Positions 22,174-29,275 of a stretch of 31,486 bases of DNA are shown here, in pieces. The notes below the pieces were generated by a model that saw only the letters and a list, made by a program, of their open reading frames with translations, was not told where the DNA came from and ran no database searches. Numbering within the stretch: the stretch's first letter is position 1; each line of letters opens with the position of its first letter. The DNA is from Planctomycetaceae bacterium (GTDB lineage: Bacteria; Planctomycetota; Phycisphaerae; SM23-33). The stretch is from positions 1 through 31,486 of the forward strand of contig JAJFVE010000080.1 of the NCBI GenBank assembly GCA_021371965.1, given 5' to 3'. The position numbers and the translations under genes were made by a program.

Positions 22174-23289
22174 CTATCCAGCCATCGCCCGCGCAGCCCC
22201 GCGGCAGGTGCAGGGGCGGCGGACCAGCGGCGGAGGCAGTTTCGTCGGCGCCTTCTGCGCCGCGGCCTTCGCCTCACCCTTGGCTGGCGCGGTGAAGCTC
22301 AACGTGTAGTCGGTGCGCGTCTTGCCCTGCTTGTCGATGAGCTTGGCGGTCACCGTAACCTTGAGGCCGTCGATTTCGACAATCACGTACCCGGGTTCGC
22401 GTGTCTGGCTGTGGTGGACCTTGCTGGGCGTCATGCCGGGGATCTTCTTGCCGTCATACTTGCCATTCTTCCAACTGTAGGCCTTGGTGCAGCTCGGCGG
22501 GGTGATGATCTGGTAGAAATCGTCGGCCTCGTTCTTGTTGCCGGGGTCGACGGCGTCATTGTTCAGCCGCGTGCAGTTGGACACGTGCATGTGCCCGCAG
22601 AAGAACGCCCGCCCGCCGGCGCCGACCAGGCTCTTGACGAAGGCGTCTCGCATCGGCCCGGCGTTGTCCAGCGACTCGCTGTGCTCGACCTTCTTGATCT
22701 GCGTGTGCTGGAACGCAAACACGTGCGGGGCCTTGTTGGCTGCCAGCTGCGCGTCGACCCACTTCTGGTCGATCGTCAGCTTCATGCTGTTGGGAGTCTT
22801 GTAGCCGTCGATGGCGATGAACGTCGCGTTCTTGTGCGTGAAGGAATACGTCAGCCCCTTCTCGTCGGCAGGGCCGTTGGCGGGCATGGCATACTGCCCG
22901 GAGAACACCTTGTTCCATACCCCCGCCGCCCAGGGGCGCGTCTCGTTGGGGCCGGTGTCGTGGCTGCCGCGCATGGCGTAGACGGGAATCTTCGCGTCGT
23001 ACGCCGGCGCCATCGTCGTGCGCCACAGCGCAAGCTGCTTCTCGAGCTCTTCGGCCGTGGCGGCCCCCTGGACCAGGTCGCCGGTGAACATGATCAGCTC
23101 GGGCTTGACGTTCTTGACCACGTCGTCGAGCACCAGCTTGAGCGTGCGCGTGGCCACGCCCTCGGTCGAGTCGCCGCTGGAGCCCTGGCTGTCGGACATC
23201 ACCACGAACTTCCAACTTTCACCTCGAACCGTTTCCCCAGCAAGCATCACCGACACCGCGATCAGCAGCACCGCATACGTTCTTCGCAT
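22174..23289 (-). CDS. Secreted metallophosphoesterase (calcineurin-like)
   Basis: 371 residues. The N-terminus MRRTYAVLLIAVSVMLAGE is a Sec signal peptide with probable cleavage after VRG (about residue 23), so the enzyme acts outside the inner membrane. Calcineurin-like metal motifs are present in variant form: VVMSDSQG (usual D-x-H), FTGDLVQG, MRGSHDTG (usual GNHD), AFQHTQ and CGHMHVSN. Two metals are expected, but the D-x-Q and GSHD changes are noted. The C-terminal end (ALA/KAP-rich, RRPCTCRGAARAMAG) is low-complexity. ATG at 23289 or at 23298, both with AAGGAGA upstream (10 nt or 1 nt), are possible; the former has better spacing. It is divergent from kaiC. The substrate is unknown. Confidence 0.85.
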   Translation of the reverse strand: MRRTYAVLLIAVSVMLAGETVRGESWKFVVMSDSQGSSGDSTEGVATRTLKLVLDDVVKNVKPELIMFTGDLVQGAATAEELEKQLALWRTTMAPAYDAKIPVYAMRGSHDTGPNETRPWAAGVWNKVFSGQYAMPANGPADEKGLTYSFTHKNATFIAIDGYKTPNSMKLTIDQKWVDAQLAANKAPHVFAFQHTQIKKVEHSESLDNAGPMRDAFVKSLVGAGGRAFFCGHMHVSNCTRLNNDAVDPGNKNEADDFYQIITPPSCTKAYSWKNGKYDGKKIPGMTPSKVHHSQTREPGYVIVEIDGLKVTVTAKLIDKQGKTRTDYTLSFTAPAKGEAKAAAQKAPTKLPPPLVRRPCTCRGAARAMAG

Positions 23290-23317
23290 CACCAGCATTC
23301 TCCTTAAGAAGGCCAGT

Positions 23318-23347
23318 AGTATAACCCGCCCCGGATGCTTGTGGCAG
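23318..23347 (-). promoter_or_regulatory. Possible promoter of the metallophosphoesterase gene
   Basis: On the minus strand CTGCCA (23347-23342), an 18-bp spacer and TATACT (23323-23318) match the consensus at 4 and 5 of 6 bases. The distance to the start at 23289 is suitable, and the AAGGAGA site lies within the leader. Confidence 0.4.
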
Positions 23348-23385
23348 CTACAATGATTTGTTGAAAGCCTAGAGCATCTAAGAAT

Positions 23386-23418
23386 TTGACCTACAGGATT
23401 TTGTAGGAAAAGTATATC
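23386..23418 (+). promoter_or_regulatory. Candidate kaiC promoter with overlapping inverted repeat
   Basis: TTGACC (23386-23391) and TATATC (23413-23418) are separated by 21 bp, longer than ideal. Within this spacer lies a perfect inverted repeat CCTACA-N6-TGTAGG (23390-23407), a reasonable size for a dimeric regulator binding site. The local region 23370-23460 is clearly AT-richer than the flanks. A 22-codon ORF from 23460 overlaps the kaiC start out of frame. The arrangement suggests a regulated promoter; no regulator is identified. Confidence 0.35.
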
Positions 23419-23488
23419 TTTGCGGGGAAGAAGCAATATATTTGTATTTGTTCCTGAACATGGCAGCTTACGTGAAAGAGAATCCGCA

Positions 23489-24925
23489 ATGTCTCGCCCC
23501 ACCAAGAAGACGCAACGCTCAACGCTAGAGCCTTTGGAAAAATGCCCCACCGGGATTGCCGGGCTTGATGAGGTCACGCTGGGCGGCTTGCCGCGCGGCC
23601 GACCGACGCTGGTGTGCGGTGCGGCCGGCTGCGGCAAAACACTGCTGGCGATGGAGTTCATCGTCCGGGGGATCCGCGAGTTCGGCGAGAACGGCGTCTT
23701 CATGTCGTTTGAAGAGAGCGAGGACGACCTGGTCAAGAACGTCGCCTCGCTGGGATTCGACCTCAAGGCCCTGCAGCGGCACAGCAAGTTGGTGCTCGAC
23801 CACGTCCACATCGAGCGGCGCGAGATCGAGGAGACCGGTGAGTACGACCTGGAAGGGCTCTTCGTGCGCCTCGGCGCGGCCATCGACAAAGTCGGCGCCA
23901 AGCGCGTGGCTATCGACACGCTCGAGGCGCTTTTTGCCGGCCTGCCTAACGAGGCGATCCTGCGCAGCGAGCTGCGGCGCCTGTTCCGCTGGCTGCGCGA
24001 GCGCGGCGTGACGGCGATCATCACCGGCGAAAAAGGCGAGCAGACCCTCACCCGCTACGGGCTGGAAGAGTACATCAGCGACTGCGTGATCTTCCTCGAC
24101 CATCGCATCGCCAATCAGATAGCCACCCGCCGCCTGCGCGTGGTGAAGTACCGCGGTTCGGCCCACGGCACGAACGAATACCCCACGATGATTGATACTT
24201 CCGGCCTGAGCGTCCTGCCGATCAGTTCGCTGGGGTTGGACTACCCCGTCGGCACGAAACGCATTTCGACCGGTGTCGATTGGCTCGACGGCATGCTCAG
24301 CGGCAAAGGATACATGGAAGGCAGCAGCATTCTCGTCAGCGGGACGGCCGGCACGGGCAAGACGACCCTTGCCGCGGCGTTTCTGGACGGCGTGTGCCGC
24401 CGCGGCGGGCGGTCGCTGTTCTTTTCCTTTGAAGAATCTCCCGCCCAGATCATCCGCAACATGCATTCGATCGGGATCGACATCCAGCGCCACTGCGACA
24501 AGGGGATGCTGAAGATACATTCCTCACGCTCGTCGCTGTACGGGCTCGAGCAGCACCTGGTCATGCTTCACCAGCTCGTCAAAGGGTTCAAGCCCAAGGC
24601 CGTCGTGATCGACCCGGTGACGAACCTGGCGCCTGTGGGCAGCAGCGACGAGATCAAGGCCATGCTCACCCGCATGATCGACTACCTCAAGAACGAGGGC
24701 GTCACGACCGTCTTCACGAGCCTGACCGAGGGCGGCGAGGCCCTGGACCGCACGGAGATCGCCATCTCCTCTCTCATGGACACCTGGCTGATGGCAGAGA
24801 TGGTGCTCCGCAACGAGCGGCGGCAGCGCCGCCTGAGCGTGCTCAAGAGCCGCGGGATGAGCCACTCCAACGAAATGCAACCTTTTGTGCTATCCGAGCG
24901 TGGAATTGAAATCTCCGACGTATAA
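23489..24925 (+). CDS. kaiC: KaiC-family dual-domain ATPase/autokinase
   Basis: 478 residues with two RecA-like domains. CI: Walker A GAAGCGKT (44-51), catalytic pair Glu75-Glu76 in FMSFEES. CII: Walker A GTAGTGKT (285-292), Glu pair in FFSFEES. In [11 protein letters not shown] aligns with the cyanobacterial HISTITDT, so Ser427-Ser428 replace Ser431-Thr432, the autophosphorylation sites. The protein ends [10 protein letters not shown], about 35-40 residues earlier than the 519-residue Synechococcus protein, so the tail that forms the A-loop and binds KaiA is missing. In cyanobacteria KaiC is the central clock ATPase; related KaiC proteins elsewhere act as timers or stress regulators. It heads kaiC-kaiB-kaiB-kinase with short gaps. 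The start at 23489 is by family length; its ribosome binding site is weak. Confidence 0.92.
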   Translation: MSRPTKKTQRSTLEPLEKCPTGIAGLDEVTLGGLPRGRPTLVCGAAGCGKTLLAMEFIVRGIREFGENGVFMSFEESEDDLVKNVASLGFDLKALQRHSKLVLDHVHIERREIEETGEYDLEGLFVRLGAAIDKVGAKRVAIDTLEALFAGLPNEAILRSELRRLFRWLRERGVTAIITGEKGEQTLTRYGLEEYISDCVIFLDHRIANQIATRRLRVVKYRGSAHGTNEYPTMIDTSGLSVLPISSLGLDYPVGTKRISTGVDWLDGMLSGKGYMEGSSILVSGTAGTGKTTLAAAFLDGVCRRGGRSLFFSFEESPAQIIRNMHSIGIDIQRHCDKGMLKIHSSRSSLYGLEQHLVMLHQLVKGFKPKAVVIDPVTNLAPVGSSDEIKAMLTRMIDYLKNEGVTTVFTSLTEGGEALDRTEIAISSLMDTWLMAEMVLRNERRQRRLSVLKSRGMSHSNEMQPFVLSERGIEISDV

Positions 24926-24951
24926 ACAATGTGACTTGGCAAAGGAAAGAC

Positions 24952-25287
24952 ATGGCAAAGACGGCAGTGCTGAACAGAAAGACTCGCCCCAACAAGGCCG
25001 CGGCAAATCCCGGTCTTTGGCAGTTGCGTCTTTACGTTGCCGGTCAGACGCCGCGAAGCGTGGCGGCCTTCGCCAACCTTAAGCGCATCTGCGAAGAGAA
25101 CATCCCGGGGCAATATGATATCGAGGTGATCGACCTGCTCAAGAATCCTCAGCTCGCCAAGGGCGACCAGATTCTGGCTGTGCCCACGCTGGTTCGCAAG
25201 CTTCCGGTGCCGGTGCGAAAAATCATTGGCGATCTGTCCAACACCGTGCGCGTCCTGGTCGGTTTGGACCTGCGCCAGAAGAGTTGA
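24952..25287 (+). CDS. kaiB: KaiB protein, canonical type
   Basis: 111 residues. The KaiB core begins [19 protein letters not shown] and continues [40 protein letters not shown] and VLVGLDL, very close to the cyanobacterial sequence. KaiB is a thioredoxin-like fold-switching protein that binds the CI ring of KaiC and lowers phosphorylation. About 27 residues of a basic N-terminal extension precede the core. AAAGGA about 5 nt before the ATG supports the start; it follows kaiC after 26 nt and is followed by a second kaiB. Retention of the fold-switch segment is inferred from similarity, not shown. Confidence 0.92.
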   Translation: MAKTAVLNRKTRPNKAAANPGLWQLRLYVAGQTPRSVAAFANLKRICEENIPGQYDIEVIDLLKNPQLAKGDQILAVPTLVRKLPVPVRKIIGDLSNTVRVLVGLDLRQKS

Positions 25288-25292
25288 GTTTC

Positions 25293-25649
25293 ATGGCTCG
25301 AAAGAAAACATCTAGCGATACGGCGGCGATGGAAAGGGCACTGGCGGCCGCCCGCCAGGAGAATCCCGAGCGGCGCTACAAGCTGCGCCTGTACGTGGCC
25401 GGCGTTACGCCGCGCAGCGAGCAGGCGATCCGCAACGTCACGGCGCTGTGCGAGAAGCACCTGGCCGGCCAGTACGAGCTGGAGGTCATCGACCTCTACC
25501 AGAAGCCCGTGTTGGCCAAGGGCGAGCAGATTATCGCCGCCCCCACGCTCATCAAGGAACTGCCCCTGCCGCTGCGCCGGCTGATCGGAAGCATGTCGCA
25601 GGAAGAAAAGTTCCTGGTGGGCCTGGATCTCAAACCTCTTGAGGAATAG
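25293..25649 (+). CDS. Second, divergent KaiB protein
   Basis: 118 residues, starting 5 nt after the first kaiB. The core YKLRLYVAGVTPRSEQAI is followed by LEVIDLYQKPVLAKGEQII, APTLIKELPLPLRRLIGSMS and FLVGLDL, the same fold with substitutions such as YQKP for LKNP and GSMS for GDLS. An N-terminal extension of about 30 residues is charged and helical. Paired kaiB genes beside kaiC occur in several non-cyanobacteria, where the extra copy is often of the divergent type. The ATG at 25293 is preferred; a TTG at 25284 in the same frame is the alternative. It may compete with the first KaiB or act on the downstream kinase. Confidence 0.88.
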   Translation: MARKKTSSDTAAMERALAAARQENPERRYKLRLYVAGVTPRSEQAIRNVTALCEKHLAGQYELEVIDLYQKPVLAKGEQIIAAPTLIKELPLPLRRLIGSMSQEEKFLVGLDLKPLEE

Positions 25650-25660
25650 TACGTAATACC

Positions 25661-25680
25661 CTTGCGGCTCCGGCCGCAAG
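25661..25680 (+). promoter_or_regulatory. 8-bp perfect hairpin between kaiB2 and the kinase gene
   Basis: CTTGCGGC (25661-25668) and GCCGCAAG (25673-25680) form a perfect 8-bp stem with a TCCG loop, ending 7 nt before the kinase ATG at 25688. No U-run follows, so it is not a classic terminator. It would occupy the place of a ribosome binding site, which is otherwise absent, and could lower kinase translation or protect an mRNA end. It could also be a dispersed repeat. Confidence 0.5.
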
Positions 25681-25687
25681 CTACATT

Positions 25688-27403
25688 ATGGCAAAAAGCA
25701 AAAAGACATCTCATCTGCGCCCGCCCCTGGACGACTCGGGGCATGAGTTGCTCAAGGAGAATCGCCAGTTACGGGCGGAGTTGGCCGAGGCCAACGAGAC
25801 ACTCGCCGCCATCCGCAGCGGAGAAGTTGACGCTATTGTCGTCGACGGGTCGCAGGGTCAGCAGGTCTATTCGCTTTCGGGGGCAGAGTCGGTTTATCGC
25901 CTCATCGTCGAAACGATGAACGAGGCCGCCACCACCGTATCGATGGAAGGAACGATCCTTTACTGCAACGCCCAGTTCGCACAGTTGGTGGCCTGCCCGC
26001 TCGAGAACGTCGTCGGCCATTCAATCTGGAAGTTCGTGCCGCCCGACCAGAGGGCGGCAGTGGATTCGTTGCTTAAGGGCGATGCTCCTCTGCGCCGGCG
26101 GCTGGTGCTCAAGACCTGCGACGATTGCACCGTGGCGGTGCTGGTGGCGGGCAGTTTCCTCGGCGGCGCCGAAGCGCCCAGCATCTGCCTGGTGGCCACC
26201 GACCTGACGGACCTGGAAGACACGCGCCAGGCCCGCGAGAAACTCGAACGCGCCGTGGCCCAGCGTACCGAGACCCTGCGACTTCGCTCACAGCAACTGC
26301 AGACCCTCACCTCCGAACTGACGATGGCCGAGCAGCACGAACGCCAGCGACTGGCCCGCGTCCTGCACGACGACCTCCAGCAGCTCCTGGTCGGCGTCAA
26401 GTACCGTTTGGTCACGCTGGACCGCTCGAAAGATCCCGGCGTGCTCGCGGCCGCCGGGGCCGTCAACGAACTCATCAACCAGGCCCTCGATTGCTCGCGC
26501 TCGCTGACCGGCGAGCTGTTCCCGCCGATCCTGCAGCAGGCGGGGCTGGCGGCCGCCCTGGAATGGCTGGCTGACTGGATGCACCAGAAGCACGGCCTGA
26601 CGGTGGACCTGGAGACCGATCCCGATGCGCAGCCGGAGACCGAAGATATGGCGGTGCTGCTCTTCCAGGCCGTGCGCGAGCTGCTCTTTAACGTGGTGAA
26701 ACATGCCTCCGTCACCGGTGCCGCGGTGCGCCTGCGGCGCATCGACGGACAGTTGGAAATAACGGTAGCCGACGCGGGCAAGGGTTTCGATCCACAGCAT
26801 GCCCTTTCCCGGGCGGGCAAGACCGGCGGGCTTGGCCTGCTGAGCATCCGCGAGAGGCTCGACCTCATGGGCGGCAGCATGCACGTGCGATCCGGCGCCG
26901 GCAAGGGTAGCCGGTTCACGCTTCTGGCGCCCGTGCGCCCGGCCATTGTCGAGGTCCAGCCCCTGGCGGCAGACCTTCAGGAAACCGCTGCGGCCCAGCA
27001 TCCGGCCGGCGGCAGGCAAGCGAATGGCCCAACACGCACCATCCGCGTGCTGCTGGCGGACGACCACGTCGTCATGCGCCAGGGGCTTTCGCACATGCTG
27101 CATAGCGAAGACGACATCGAGGTCGTCGGCGAGGCCTCCGACGGCGCCGCGGCCGTCGAACTCGCCCGGCGCAAACAGCCCGACGTGGTGCTGATGGACA
27201 TCAACATGCCCATCATGGACGGTCTGGAGGCCACGCGTATTATCCACGCCGAAATGCCCGCAGCGCGGGTCATCGGCCTGTCGATGTTCGAGGAGTCCGA
27301 ACCGGCCAACGCCATGATCGCCGCCGGCGCCGAGCGCTACCTCACCAAGAGCGGCCCGTCCGAGCACCTCATCGCCGCCATCCGAGGCGAACGGGCGGAG
27401 TAG
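25688..27403 (+). CDS. PAS-histidine kinase (HisKA_3 type) with C-terminal receiver domain
   Basis: 571 residues, no membrane segment, so cytoplasmic. Order: coiled coil with LLKENRQLRAELAEANETL, PAS domain (about 72-180; YRLIVETMNEAATTVSMEGT), HisKA_3 dimerisation domain with His227 in RQRLARVLHDDLQQLL, an ATPase domain with RELLFNVVKHA, VADAGKGFD and GGLGLLSIRERLDLMGG, a linker, and a NarL-like receiver with Asp504 in VVLMDINMPIMDG and Lys in YLTKSGPSEHL. There is no DNA-binding or other output domain. Because a HisKA_3 kinase usually phosphorylates a NarL-type receiver, self-phosphorelay is likely. It lies 38 nt after the second kaiB, on the same strand, and is the probable output or input component of the Kai module. 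Hybrid kinases beside kaiBC are reported in other bacteria. Confidence 0.9.
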   Translation: MAKSKKTSHLRPPLDDSGHELLKENRQLRAELAEANETLAAIRSGEVDAIVVDGSQGQQVYSLSGAESVYRLIVETMNEAATTVSMEGTILYCNAQFAQLVACPLENVVGHSIWKFVPPDQRAAVDSLLKGDAPLRRRLVLKTCDDCTVAVLVAGSFLGGAEAPSICLVATDLTDLEDTRQAREKLERAVAQRTETLRLRSQQLQTLTSELTMAEQHERQRLARVLHDDLQQLLVGVKYRLVTLDRSKDPGVLAAAGAVNELINQALDCSRSLTGELFPPILQQAGLAAALEWLADWMHQKHGLTVDLETDPDAQPETEDMAVLLFQAVRELLFNVVKHASVTGAAVRLRRIDGQLEITVADAGKGFDPQHALSRAGKTGGLGLLSIRERLDLMGGSMHVRSGAGKGSRFTLLAPVRPAIVEVQPLAADLQETAAAQHPAGGRQANGPTRTIRVLLADDHVVMRQGLSHMLHSEDDIEVVGEASDGAAAVELARRKQPDVVLMDINMPIMDGLEATRIIHAEMPAARVIGLSMFEESEPANAMIAAGAERYLTKSGPSEHLIAAIRGERAE

Positions 27404-27410
27404 ATTTTCG

Positions 27411-27475
27411 GGACGGGGGGAGAGCGGGATTACGCGGATTGGAACCAGATTAAGAGGATTGGGAAAAAGCAAAGT
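27411..27475. repeat. TTAATCC-family repeat, forward copy
   Basis: The stretch GGGAGAGCGGGATTACGCGG then GATTAAGAGGATTGGGAAAA begins just after the kinase stop. It is in the opposite orientation to the block at 27555-27754, so the two form an inverted pair around an AT-rich spacer. Confidence 0.6.
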
Positions 27476-27554
27476 CAAGAACGCGGGACGGGGAAACAAC
27501 CCGTCGAGCAAGCTCAACCGCTAACGGGCTCGCGTCTTAGTTTTAACTTAGTCT

Positions 27555-27754
27555 ATGTCTTAATCTTAATCCGCTTAATCATCCGTTTCTAATCTGCGTC
27601 ATCCCGCTCTCCCCCGCCCCGTCCCCGTCTTTTTTAATCCTCTTAATCCGTTTCTAATCCGCGCAATCCCGCTCTTCCCGGCACCTTCCCCGTCTTTCTT
27701 AATCCTCTTAATCCGTTTCTAATCCGGTAATCCCGCTCTCCCCGTCCCCGGGGC
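27555..27754. repeat. Tandem array of three reverse TTAATCC-family units (about 65-bp period)
   Basis: Units contain CTTAATCCGTTTCTAATCCG and end with ATCCCGCTCT...CCCCGTCCCC. The second and third units start at about 27627 and 27692, a 65-bp period; the first is degenerate. The third unit overlaps the 3' end of the sialate O-acetylesterase gene on the other strand, whose stop codon lies at 27719-27721. The 315-bp gap 27404-27718 has no gene and is filled by these repeats. Confidence 0.65.
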
Positions 27755-29170
27755 GAGGCGAAAAGGACCAGCGGGCAGACCGGCGGAGTTGTAGAGCGAG
27801 CACTTGGGCACGCCGGCCCAGGCGTAGCGCACCGATACGATGGCGGCCACTTGGGGGCATGATAGCGTGACCGTATTGCCGGCGGCTGTGCCTTGGGCGG
27901 GGTAGAACTTCCCGTCAGCGCCGGCGGCCTCGAAGCCTTCAAGCTTGCCGCCCTTGACTACCAGGCCGCTGCCGGCGTGGTCGAACTCGATCGTCGCCTT
28001 GCTGCCCTCAGCGCTCATCTTGCGAAATGCAGGGCCTTCGTACTCGACCTTGCGGCCGTAGATTTTGCCCAGCGCCGACAGCGCCGCCCGCGTGGCCACG
28101 GGCTCCTTGTCCAGCGGGTGGCCGTTCTCGGCCTCGCCGGTGTCGATCGCCACGGCCATCGCCGTGTGCGGCTGCAGGGCGCAAACCCGCTGGCCTTCGC
28201 GCACGAGCGGCCAGGTGTCGCCGTTGTACCGCGGCAGTTGCACCAGGACGAAGGCCAGTTCATCGCGGCCGAAGGCCTTACGCCACGATTGCATCATGCC
28301 CGCCAGCAGCGCGCCATAGTCGCCGGCATCGCCACGGCGGCCGAAAGCTGCGTCGCGCAGCGGTTCCAGCGCGCTGCTTTCGCCCTGGTACCACAGCACG
28401 CCGCGCAGCCCCATGGGCGTCAGGGGGGCGATCATGGCGTTGTACAGGCGGCTGGGCAGGTGCTGGTCGCCATCGATGCCGAAGAACGTCCGCTGGGACG
28501 GTGGAATGTCCGCGCGGTCGCGATCGTTGATCAGAAAGGTCCTGCCCGGTTCGGCGGCCGCCAGAGCCTCGCGCGGCGTCCAGGCCTCGATGCGGCTGCC
28601 GCCCATCGCCGAGATCACGATGCCCACCGGAACGTCCAGCTCTTGCACCAGCCGAGCGGCAAAGAACATGCCGATGCCCGAATAGTCGTTTATGCGCTCG
28701 CGCGAGCAGACGTCCCAGTAATCCTTATTGGCCAGATCGTCCTGCGGCGAGGCCGCGAATTCGACGTTCACGTAGCAGGCGCGAATGGCCATCGAGTCGG
28801 CCGCTGCCACGACGGCCTCGGCGCCGGGCAGGCCCTTGAGCGGCATGACGACGTTGGACTGCCCGCTGGCGATCCAGACCTCCCCCACCAGCACGTCGCG
28901 AACCGCCGCCCGCCGCCCCGCCGCAGCCGACGTCACCGCCAGCTCGCGTCCCTGCTTGCAGGCGCCCATCGCGTCGAGCACGACCGACCATTTGCCGTCG
29001 CGCCCCGCCACGGCAGACTTCGCCTGTCCGGCAAACGCGACGCTGAGCCTCTCCCCCGCCTGCCCGCGACCCCACACCCGCACCGGCACGTCGCGCTGCA
29101 GCACCATGTGATCGCCGAAGATCCTCGCTAACGTCAGCGGCGCCGCAGATGCGGCATTTTGTTGCGACAC
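27719..29170 (-). CDS. Sialate O-acetylesterase-like SGNH hydrolase
   Basis: 483 residues. It likely removes O-acetyl groups from sialic acids or other sugars. The N-terminal beta domain (FGDHMVLQRDVPVRVWGRG) is typical of the family, followed by VGEVWIASGQSNVV with nucleophile Ser105, AMGGSRIEAW, and GLRGVLWYQGESSA; the C-terminal part ends in the family-like SAGLPAGPFR. The GTG start at 29170 is set by AGGAG 7 nt upstream and the family N-terminus; upstream ATG codons as far as 30097 are only in the hemB antisense frame. No signal peptide is seen, unusual for enzymes of this type. The last 12 or so residues (LAPGTGRAGLPD) are encoded by a dispersed repeat unit that also supplies the stop. 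It is divergent from hemB. Confidence 0.88.
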   Translation of the reverse strand: MSQQNAASAAPLTLARIFGDHMVLQRDVPVRVWGRGQAGERLSVAFAGQAKSAVAGRDGKWSVVLDAMGACKQGRELAVTSAAAGRRAAVRDVLVGEVWIASGQSNVVMPLKGLPGAEAVVAAADSMAIRACYVNVEFAASPQDDLANKDYWDVCSRERINDYSGIGMFFAARLVQELDVPVGIVISAMGGSRIEAWTPREALAAAEPGRTFLINDRDRADIPPSQRTFFGIDGDQHLPSRLYNAMIAPLTPMGLRGVLWYQGESSALEPLRDAAFGRRGDAGDYGALLAGMMQSWRKAFGRDELAFVLVQLPRYNGDTWPLVREGQRVCALQPHTAMAVAIDTGEAENGHPLDKEPVATRAALSALGKIYGRKVEYEGPAFRKMSAEGSKATIEFDHAGSGLVVKGGKLEGFEAAGADGKFYPAQGTAAGNTVTLSCPQVAAIVSVRYAWAGVPKCSLYNSAGLPAGPFRLAPGTGRAGLPD

Positions 29171-29261
29171 GTTCACACTCCTGTTGCACCATCGCGAAAA
29201 TTGTACGCCGCCGATGCGGCCAGGGACACAACTGATAGCTGTTCGCCGGCGGATCATAGGG

Positions 29262-29267
29262 TATACT
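29262..29267 (+). promoter_or_regulatory. Possible -10 box of hemB
   Basis: TATACT ends 8 nt before the hemB ATG at 29276. No good -35 was found. If used, the hemB transcript would be nearly leaderless; no ribosome binding site is seen before the ATG. Confidence 0.3.
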
Positions 29268-29275
29268 TGAACGCC

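Noticed and set aside
23460..23528. 22-codon upstream ORF overlapping the kaiC start
   Set aside because: No ribosome binding site and no similarity; it could be a chance ORF, so it is only mentioned with the promoter.
22174..24051. Extended 625-codon form of the phosphoesterase
   Set aside because: The extra part is antisense to kaiC; the signal peptide and ribosome binding site fix the start near 23289.
27555..27754. Possible CRISPR array
   Set aside because: The whole 65-bp unit is repeated with no unique spacers, and no cas gene is near.
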